Below are positions 61,501 through 64,000 of a stretch of DNA of 64,000 nt, piece by piece. This stretch comes from Hyalella azteca. Taxonomy: Eukaryota; Arthropoda; Malacostraca; Amphipoda; Hyalellidae. The notes under the pieces were generated by a model, which was not told where the DNA came from, ran no database searches, and worked only from the letters and a program-made list of their open reading frames with translations. The DNA lies in the NCBI RefSeq assembly GCF_000764305.2, contig NW_025932511.1, positions 124,001-188,000 on the forward strand. The letters run 5' to 3'. Within the stretch, counting starts at the first letter, position 1. Each line of letters opens with the position of its first letter. The translations under genes and the position numbers were made by a program.

Positions 61501-64000
61501 TTGACATTTCCTGTGACTTCTATTAACGGGCTTCTCCGTGAAAGGTTAAAAAGACCTTGATGATTGGGCCACCCAAACTTTAGCTTCCCTCTGGAATTTC
61601 TTCCAGCAGAAAAACTGTTTGAAGTTCACAAGGGTCTTCTGGTTCTAACATTTCATTCCATGGGGAGATGACGAAATGAACAGAACATTGAACACTTTTG
61701 TGTTTAACTGTTCGAATGATAAATATTTAAATCAACTGAATTTCGCAAAATTTATTCTGCAAATCAGAATTGCGTGACAAATAAATCGGATGAAGAATGA
61801 CGTCAAAATTGTTTTCATCCGATGAACTTATTTTCATTCAAATATTTTGTCATGGTTCTCGCTTAAAATCTTTCACTTCTGATGAAAATATTTTCATAAT
61901 AAATTTTTTGCTGTCGTTCTAAGATTCGGCAGCTTAATGAACCTCGTCGCCAATAACGCAGCGCTAAAAATTCTCTAGTTAGAAACCAAAAACTTTCTAG
62001 CATCCTCTTGAAATTAATGAAAAAGAAAGCGAAAGAAATATTCATAATGTTTTAGTTAAGATTTAAAAATTAAAGGTATACAACAGATGGCACAGGTTGT
62101 CGAAGTTATTTAGGGCGATGGGGAGTGGCTTTGTCTAGAGTGTTACTAAAGTTTTGTGACTGAAAATTCTTCTTTTTGATTTCTTCATTAGCTAAAAAAT
62201 TTTGAGGAGCAATATTTTTTTCAAAACATTTTGGTTGACAAGCACCTCCTACGTTTGTATGGGTAAAACCTCGGCTGAATAATATTTTCTTCTGTTGTTT
62301 AGATATTAGCCATTAGGTACAAAATATTGAATAGTATATCAGATGAATCCTCGTAGAAACTCATGAAAATATAGTGTCATAGTGGTGGTTTTTACCCGCC
62401 AAAGATTGAACTCCAAGTTCTTTTATTTTCTTTAGAAATTTCAAAACTTTATAAACTTTTCAAACCTTTTTCTTTATAATTTCAAGCCAAATACAAGTTC
62501 ACATTTCTCAGTTGACGTCGAAGACATCCAGTGATCATTTAATTGAAAAATGACATATATCAGCAGAAGACATTTCAGCTAAAATTATTTAAGAAACAAC
62601 GCATTATTCTTGTACGAGTGAATCATAGATATTTGATTGCTTGCAGGTGCAATCTCCGTGCATCGAATAAACGCGATTTTTACGGAACTGATCTGGAAAA
62701 CAAACACTCAGTCAAATTGTTCCCGTCCTTTACTATGGCATCTCTGGGATCAAATCCCGAGATCGAATCTATCAAAACAAGGGGAGCTCTAGCTGAAAGC
62801 AAGAGAATTAGATTCCAATCCGAAGATATTTTATCGATGCTTGTTTAGCGACAAGCAATTTCTAGGACGGACTTTTTTGTGATGGTTTATTCCTCGAGAG
62901 GAAAATTTTTAGCGGATTTGAGTGTTAAATTAAGTACGATTTTTAATAGAATAGAGAATGTAGTTTGAAAATTCTTATCTAAGCTGATGCCTTTGGTCTG
63001 AACATTCGTAAAACATTGTAAACTTGAACGATAGATAGCGCAAAAGTAATGTAAAACTATTCAGCAGCTCCTAGAAATTAAAAAAATTAACTCTCATTAT
63101 TTTCTGCTGACTAAGCAACGGCTTTTAGGTTTGATGCCTTAAGCTAAAGCTTGCAAGTATTCAGGCTTCTGCTTAAACCGAAATCCCTATAAATTAAACT
63201 TGCTCAAAAGTTAGGATGAAATAAATCTCAGTCTTTTGGGCAACTTTGGTCGAAAATTTAACGCAAGATAAAGGAAATGGAAAAGAAGGGCTATTATGTA
63301 TAGCACGATGTCATGGATTTACACTTACAAGGATGCTTCGTTGAAAATTTTGTTGAATGTATCCCGATACATGTTTCCGATATAGCATAATTTATTTCGA
63401 GAACATTCCATGAAATTAGCAATTAATTGTGAGCTATCAAATTGAATAATATTCAGAAACTAACTCGTATATTATTATGGACTAAAAATCAGATGCAAAC
63501 TCACCGACATCGAGTGAAGGATTCTCAGCCACGATGTTTTTCACCGCTGAGTAGTCGTAGTGATGAATATCCACCCCATCGTCATCGATATCCTCAGTTT
63601 CGTTACGAGTTTTGTCTGTAATAAAGTTGGCTGTATTTCCGGGTGATGTTTCAGACACTGATGCAGAGCGACGAGCAAATGAAGACTTTGCATTTATCGA
63701 TGGAAAGTCATTAGAAATATCAAGGCGCTGGTCTGGCGCCGAGTCACCTTGTTCGACACGTGGTAAAATTTTATCCCATGATAGTCTATAATTTCTCGTC
63801 ACCGTAGGAATAAAATAGTTACCTCCGTAAATATTATGATATAGAGTGGGTAACTCAGAAACGTTCATGTCCACGCGCGGATTTTCTACGAAACTTCGAC
63901 TCCAGTCAGATTTATTGCCACTCTTTGAGAAAAATGTTTTCCATTCATCACTGCCGTAATGTTTATTTGATGAGAAGGCAAACTGAAGTTGTATTACAAA
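18697..64000 (-). CDS. Sidestep-family Ig/FN3 transmembrane receptor, whole gene (5' partial, split over 12 recognised coding pieces)
   Basis: Single-pass cell-surface protein of the Side family. In Drosophila, Side is a muscle-surface guidance ligand recognised by Beat proteins on motor axons; the role of this paralogue is not known. Visible order: N-terminal linker, Ig1, Ig2, (Ig3 and first half of Ig4 not found), second half of Ig4, Ig5, FN3, transmembrane helix and a cytoplasmic tail of about 490 residues. Family signatures include LVLWYR in Ig1, DQAEYRC in Ig1, VGPFNEG in Ig2, ASNSEGDG in Ig4, APYC opening Ig5, and PVFTLRGL in FN3. All neighbouring exon phases match except across the gap between 28373 and 31703. 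The largest intron is 23.5 kb. The exact paralogue cannot be assigned by eye. Family assignment is strong; exact splice sites are inferred. Confidence 0.85.
19920..19966 (-). CDS. Side-like gene, 47-nt microexon in the cytoplasmic tail
   Basis: A short exon between acceptor gctgtgcag|gg and donor ccaccg|gtaaaa. It enters phase 1 and leaves phase 0, exactly the shift needed to link 20815 (phase 1) to 19575 (phase 0). It encodes GSPSRQASVSSAPAPP, matching the Ser/Pro-rich style of the tail. Skipping it would put the last exon out of frame. No alternative exon in this intron was seen that repairs the frame. It was found by phase logic, not by homology. Confidence 0.72.
19967..20814 (-). other. 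Intron between the membrane exon and the microexon
   Basis: 848 bp bounded by donor gtacgt and acceptor gctgtgcag. The segment 20420-20660 is less AT-rich than its surroundings but holds no exon I can place. Confidence 0.6.
20815..21519 (-). CDS. Side-like gene, transmembrane anchor and proximal cytoplasmic tail
   Basis: 705-nt exon with acceptor ttcttttcag|aa and donor cgcag|gtacgt, phase 1 in and out. About 30 juxtamembrane residues (acidic FDEEESG) are followed by a single hydrophobic helix at exon residues 31-55, starting LIGAILGAILALIFIILACV, and a stop-transfer cluster HKRRR. The rest is cytoplasmic, rich in Ser, Pro and Gln, with no recognised domain. This places the upstream Ig and FN3 domains outside the cell (type I topology). 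Confidence 0.9.
21888..22071 (-). CDS. Side-like gene, FN3 second half
   Basis: 184-nt exon with acceptor gtgccag|gtg and donor atca|gtgaga, phase 0 in and phase 1 out. It reads VWRQNVMLLNTSSSRPVFTL, then RGLPGDAALQLKLYTV, then the G-strand region SAPYVMHLRT. This is the E to G part of FN3; Side proteins have PxFTVxGLxPG followed by LxLxLYAxN. Two further near-identical copies of its acceptor and first 51 nt lie upstream in 88-bp repeats (acceptors before 22159 and 22247). Only the proximal acceptor keeps the frame with 24221. Confidence 0.85.
22018..22540. repeat. 88-bp tandem repeat copying an FN3 splice acceptor
   Basis: Copies start at 22021, 22109, 22197 and 22285 (exact 88-bp period), and a further related copy is at 22461 (2 x 88). 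The first copy holds the first 51 nt of the FN3 exon plus 37 nt of intron. The repeats at 22159 and 22247 keep an identical tgccag|gtgtggcgcc acceptor. From 22331 a second block (gaaaccagatgacacgct, ccaaatattt, aaattacaggcaa) is itself repeated at about 22507. Confidence 0.9.
22541..24220 (-). repeat. Intron with a 95-116-bp tandem repeat
   Basis: Within this intron, three copies beginning TGCCxTGGxTAGGAGCTTCC start at 23115, 23231 and 23326, each followed by TACATTAAATGATAAGCTGT and TTATTATT runs. The rest is AT-rich with no exon recognised. Confidence 0.7.
24221..24369 (-). CDS. Side-like gene, FN3 first half (homopolymer-rich exon)
   Basis: 149-nt exon with acceptor cacaccag|at and donor ctcgag|gtcagc, phase 1 in and phase 0 out. 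It reads DPPSPPSNCSVEEGGDDGIK then VWC. PxNCxV...VxC is the start of the Side FN3 domain, which in the family is PLxNCxVxNxTxxxLxVxC. It ends at ALE, joining VWRQN of the next exon (family form LEV|Y). Five C or G runs of 6-7 bases lie inside the exon and the frame is intact through all of them. The acceptor has a weak pyrimidine tract, so the 5' limit is less certain. Confidence 0.75.
24781..25590. repeat. Complex of direct and inverted repeats
   Basis: A block with GATACGTCACTTTCAATATT and TATCACTTAATGAGCG occurs at 24781-24864 and 24944-25055 on the plus strand, and inverted at 25396-25510. A second block (AAGTTTTCTTGACTTxTTCT) is repeated directly at about 25352 and 25545. Two copies share an open frame with CFCWMN, DTSLSIFF and LSLNERITVD on opposite strands. 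Probably a degraded mobile element; the family was not recognised. Confidence 0.65.
25591..27036 (-). other. Intron, no further exon recognised
   Basis: AT-rich intron sequence 3' of the Ig5 exon. Short open frames at 25749-26054 and 26605-26811 (plus strand) show no domain. Confidence 0.5.
27037..27648 (-). CDS. Side-like gene, Ig5 with a large internal insertion
   Basis: 612-nt exon with acceptor ttttcag|ac and donor gttg|gtgagt, phase 1 in and out. It opens with APYC, the conserved extra cysteine before Ig5 in this family, then VTLVCDVAAEPGNNLKFLWI (B and C strands) and, near the end, REATNILCYAKNMEGRSRVP followed by CAY. The second extra cysteine after the F strand is also a family trait. 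Between the C strand and the E/F strands is about 100 residues of disordered sequence with NTS and NSS sequons and a Lys/Glu-rich part. The exon's upstream and downstream phases fit its neighbours. Confidence 0.83.
27893..28373 (-). CDS. Side-like gene, Ig4 second half with a long insertion
   Basis: 481-nt exon with acceptor ttttcggcag|ggt and donor actc|gtaagt, phase 0 in and phase 1 out. Its end is the classic Side Ig4 F-G region: RSILQLRPVRRADAGLYTC then LASNSEGDGQSN. The cysteine pair partner and tryptophan should lie in a missing upstream exon. About 130 residues precede the F-strand, far more than the usual 40-60, and include a low-complexity acidic and His-rich stretch (DDAETLDEE, GEFHHHFSAG). 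This looks like an expanded C'-E loop. Splicing to 27648 gives RVT-H-APYC. Confidence 0.82.
28374..31702 (-). other. Intron stretch where the Ig3 and Ig4a exons should lie
   Basis: Reading the minus strand in all frames I found no Ig3 or Ig4 B/C-strand motif (C...W pattern with GSRPPA- or EGDDV-like context). It contains a 41-bp tandem repeat at 30645-30810 and AT-rich filler. The plus-strand frame 29152-29397 has no known domain. Confidence 0.5.
30645..30810. repeat. 41-bp tandem repeat, four copies
   Basis: Copies begin GAGGTAAATCTG at 30645, 30685, 30726 and 30767. Units contain AATTGTTAAAGGAAACCTCA. Noncoding. Confidence 0.9.
31703..31966 (-). CDS. Side-like gene, Ig2 second half
   Basis: 264-nt exon with acceptor ccgcag|gt and donor aaat|gtgagc, phase 1 in and out. 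It contains the C-strand tryptophan (VELQWLVDGVPV), then LLDITLEPRHTGAELTC with the second cysteine, and ends ITDLSTVVMLK, where Side proteins have a LDxxLxP-type G strand. The exon is GC-rich compared with the introns. The expected next exon, for Ig3, was not found. The intron immediately 5' of its acceptor holds a 14-bp minisatellite. Confidence 0.82.
32010..32247. repeat. 14-bp minisatellite just upstream of the Ig2 acceptor
   Basis: About 14 copies of ttcagtagggtttg with spacer variants (gttttcagtaggg). On the gene strand this reads CAAACCCTACTGAA and ends about 44 nt before the acceptor of the 31703-31966 exon. Confidence 0.92.
32248..34569 (-). other. Intron, no further exon recognised
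   Basis: AT-rich intron of the Side-like gene, with no repeat or exon I can support. Confidence 0.5.
34570..34680 (-). CDS. Side-like gene, Ig2 first half (short exon)
   Basis: 111-nt exon, found by phase and motif rather than by length. Acceptor ccgttcctcag|gt, donor ttta|gtgagt, phase 1 in and out. It encodes RIVNLSLVDAAGHSVG, then TRVGPFNEGHRLTLTC, the A to B strands of Ig2. VGPFNEG before the B-strand cysteine is a strong family signature (Side proteins have GPYxEG). Spliced after 39158 it gives LSVL-S-RIVN; spliced to 31966 it gives CRAHF-S-GRLVELQW. A partial copy of its 5' end lies just upstream on the transcript (34782-34850). Confidence 0.82.
34681..34860. repeat. Partial duplication of an Ig2 acceptor plus a perfect palindrome
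   Basis: The block holding GTGACAGGTTCAC, TGCGACCTG, GGxATTGTCAGAATATATA and TCAGTGACAA next to the exon at 34680 recurs at 34781-34850, carrying a second acceptor-like site (ccgttgcgcag|gtcgc). Between them, 34744-34769 is a perfect 26-bp palindrome of half-site GTGACAGGTTCAC. Confidence 0.85.
35317..35500. repeat. About 78-bp tandem repeat, two and a half copies
   Basis: Units begin GCTAAATTCACAACCGAAAA (35317), GCTGAATTCACATCCGAAAA (35397) and GCCAAATTCGCATC (35473), each with CTTCAAAATTAATCGA in the first two. Confidence 0.8.
35664..36053. repeat. 196-bp tandem duplication
   Basis: Two adjacent copies beginning GGATTATCTTGTGAGATCCA at 35664 and 35860, about 95% identical, including ACCCGGATCACAACTCGATG. 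High identity suggests a recent duplication or an assembly duplicate. Intronic, noncoding. Confidence 0.92.
36703..36793. repeat. 30-bp tandem repeat, three copies
   Basis: Units GGAGGCTAAAGTGTCTTGTA followed by ACCTCACA. The downstream stretch 36790-37250 is more GC-rich and has overlapping open frames on both strands with no recognisable domain. Confidence 0.85.
37446..37486. repeat. Perfect hairpin, 17-bp arms, 7-nt loop
   Basis: Arms TTTCACTAAACGCCTGA (37446-37462) and its exact complement (37470-37486) around TTTAATT. Intronic. It could be an attenuated inverted repeat of an old insertion. Confidence 0.85.
37487..38870 (-). other. Intron, no exon recognised
   Basis: AT-rich sequence between the hairpin and the 40-51-bp array. 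Nothing further seen. Confidence 0.5.
38871..39168. repeat. 40-51-bp tandem array overlapping the Ig1 donor
   Basis: Units beginning GAACACTTTGCACCTCACTC start at 38871, 38915, 38955, 38999, 39050, 39093 and 39136. The last copy runs into the final 11 nt of the exon ending at 39158, so copies such as 38955 reproduce the exon end and donor (TACTGA|GTGAATGAGG on the gene strand). Confidence 0.88.
39158..39420 (-). CDS. Side-like gene, Ig1 second half
   Basis: 263-nt exon with acceptor cttccctag|t and donor ctca|gtgagt, ending phase 1. It completes the V-set domain: a linker with an NVS sequon, then SLSSKGRTLVV and the F-strand DQAEYRCTVHF with the second disulfide cysteine, followed by the G strand HRLSLSV. 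In Side proteins this reads like DEGxYRCRVDF. Joining to 39859 gives PLLR-S-FDFREEQ with no frame break. A 40-51-bp tandem array starts inside its last 11 nt and continues into the intron. Confidence 0.82.
39609..39890. repeat. 32-bp tandem array copying the Ig1 donor, broken by adapter
   Basis: CTGAGC anchors lie at 39609, 39641, 39673, 39705 and 39737, then after the adapter at 39795, 39827 and 39859, all at 32-bp spacing. On the gene strand each unit is the last 27 nt of the exon plus its donor (ctcag|gtac). Confidence 0.93.
39743..39780. other. Nextera mate-pair junction adapter (library contamination), second copy
   Basis: Identical 38-bp mosaic-end palindrome, here inside the 32-bp array next to the Ig1 donor. 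The repeat copy starting at 39737 is cut after six bases and the next full copy begins at 39795. The array length and the join between its halves are therefore artefactual or unverified. Confidence 0.97.
39859..39982 (-). CDS. Side-like gene, Ig1 first half
   Basis: 124-nt exon with acceptor ccattag|tg and donor ctcag|gtacgc. It encodes the B-strand cysteine (DTARLPC) and the C-strand tryptophan in VRLVLWYRNH, the V-set pattern typical of the first Ig domain of Side proteins (family form LVLWYK). It enters with two bases of a split codon and ends with two (phase 2), which fits the exon at 39420. Its last 27 nt plus the donor are tandemly repeated downstream (39609-39858), so several equivalent donors are present. 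The one used here is the most upstream copy, which gives the family-length domain. Confidence 0.8.
46455..46825. repeat. 188-bp tandem duplication
   Basis: Copies start at 46455 and 46643 (CGCTTxCCTTGTCTTGTAAA), both with TTGCATTGGTCGTTATAAAC and AGAATGAGAATATTAGAACG. About 90% identical. The first copy carries an extra TACAATATTG. Confidence 0.9.
50444..50495. repeat. Hairpin with 12-bp arms plus adjacent palindromes
   Basis: TACGGATCTCAT (50444-50455), loop GAT, exact complement 50459-50470, followed by ATCTCATGATTCATGATATC and a further TCATGA palindromic mix. Confidence 0.8.
52746..53049 (-). mobile_element. tRNA-derived SINE with 12-bp target-site duplication
   Basis: A 304-bp insertion flanked by identical 12-bp repeats GCTGCTGAGTGT (52734-52745 and 53050-53061). 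On the minus strand the head (53043-53023) contains a pol III A-box-like TGGTGCAGTGG. About 40 bp on, at 52998-52988, is a B-box GGTTTGAGTCC (tRNA consensus GGTTCGANTCC). The body ends in an (AAC)n tail at 52746-52757. Head, spacing, tail and TSD together define a SINE. It sits in the large first intron of the Side-like gene, in the same orientation as the gene. The parent tRNA was not identified. Confidence 0.85.
54164..54323. repeat. TGTGTTATACA repeats leading into a near-perfect hairpin
   Basis: ATCCATGTTATGTGTGTTAT words repeat at 54175-54275. They are followed by an 18-bp arm GCATGGATGCTAAATGTG (54287-54304), a single loop base, and the exact complement at 54306-54323. Confidence 0.88.
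54951..55088 (+). repeat. Short GCGCATTTTCTC / GACGGACA repeat module, copy 2
   Basis: It begins CACTGCAGTGAGTGACAGAG, continues AGCGCATTTTCTCGTCGACG, then a GACGGACA-type run, then CATGGCGAGCACAATAGTGC, and ends ATGAGAAAATGCGCT. Same order and inverted ends as the module at 11678-11825. No gene is present. Confidence 0.75.
57412..57472. repeat. 36-bp spaced duplication
   Basis: CATTTGTGCCTGTGTCAACA occurs at about 57413 and 57449. Intronic, no gene. Confidence 0.75.
58231..58372 (+). repeat. Short GCGCATTTTCTC / GACGGACA repeat module, copy 3 (diverged)
   Basis: It starts TCACTCACATGCAGTGAGTG, has an internal deletion just after AGCGCA that removes TTTTCTCG, a GACAGACGGACGG run, then ATGACAAGCACAATAGCGCC, and ends ATGAGAAAATGCGCT. 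It is more diverged than copy 2. Confidence 0.72.
63505..64000 (-). CDS. Side-like gene, N-terminal extracellular piece (runs off the window edge)
   Basis: The frame is open from the window edge to a donor (g|gtgagt) at 63504, about 165 residues, ending phase 1. The sequence is hydrophilic with an acidic stretch (IDDDGVDIHHYDY) and possible N-glycosylation sequons (NKS, NVS, NET). No signal peptide is visible; it would lie further upstream. A possible acceptor (acttcag|ttt) at 63983 could make the exon start at 63982. Phase 1 joins exactly to the Ig1 exon at 39982, reading NPSLDV-V-FVSVGRG. The assignment rests on phase and position because this linker region is not conserved enough to recognise. 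Confidence 0.5.

Larger units (their letters stand above)
39983..63504 (-). other. Large first visible intron (23.5 kb) of the Side-like gene
   Basis: Inferred from matching phases (63505 ends phase 1; 39982 starts with two bases of a codon). It contains the SINE, two GCGCATTTTCTC modules, a 188-bp duplication, hairpins at 50444 and 54287, and AT-rich filler. All open frames inside are under 130 codons and match no family I know, so no nested gene is called. Confidence 0.55.

Noticed and set aside
62543..62848. 101-codon plus-strand frame with an acceptor-like gcttgcag
   Set aside because: Starts at a non-ATG codon, no partner exon or domain found. It might be an exon of an unknown gene but cannot be supported.

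Overview
This is animal nuclear DNA, not bacterial: AT-rich, intron-dominated sequence with minisatellites, a tRNA-derived SINE and a foldback element flanked by TA. The one gene I recognise belongs to the sidestep (Side) family of immunoglobulin-superfamily adhesion receptors, best known from arthropods, so an arthropod is the likely source. I cannot name the species.

The gene lies on the minus strand. Its 5' part runs off the right edge of the window and its stop codon is at 18697. I reconstructed twelve coding pieces from splice signals, reading phase and family motifs. In transcript order they are: a hydrophilic N-terminal piece (63505-64000); Ig1 (39859-39982 and 39158-39420); Ig2 (34570-34680 and 31703-31966); the second half of Ig4 (27893-28373); Ig5 (27037-27648); FN3 (24221-24369 and 21888-22071); the membrane anchor with proximal cytoplasmic tail (20815-21519); a 47-nt microexon (19920-19966); and the terminal tail exon (18697-19575). 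Reading phases agree at every junction except one. The exons for Ig3 and the first half of Ig4 should lie between 28374 and 31702 and were not found, and the phases across that gap do not fit a direct splice.

The left part (1-18696) lies downstream of this gene. It holds tandem arrays (7-bp at 2.0 kb, about 19-bp at 4.3 kb, 24-bp at 7.9 kb, 18-bp at 9.6 kb, 47-bp at 15.3 kb) and an 866-bp foldback element (11411-12276), but no gene I can support. The 23.5-kb intron between 39983 and 63504 contains a 12-bp-TSD SINE, two copies of a short repeat module also found in the foldback element, and a few hairpins.

Two things stand out. First, five splice boundaries of the gene carry a tandem array or partial duplication that copies or abuts the splice site. 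In four of them the splice signal itself is copied. Second, two of the window's arrays contain an exact Nextera mate-pair junction adapter (9862-9899 and 39743-39780), which is laboratory sequence. Array lengths and local contiguity there should not be trusted.
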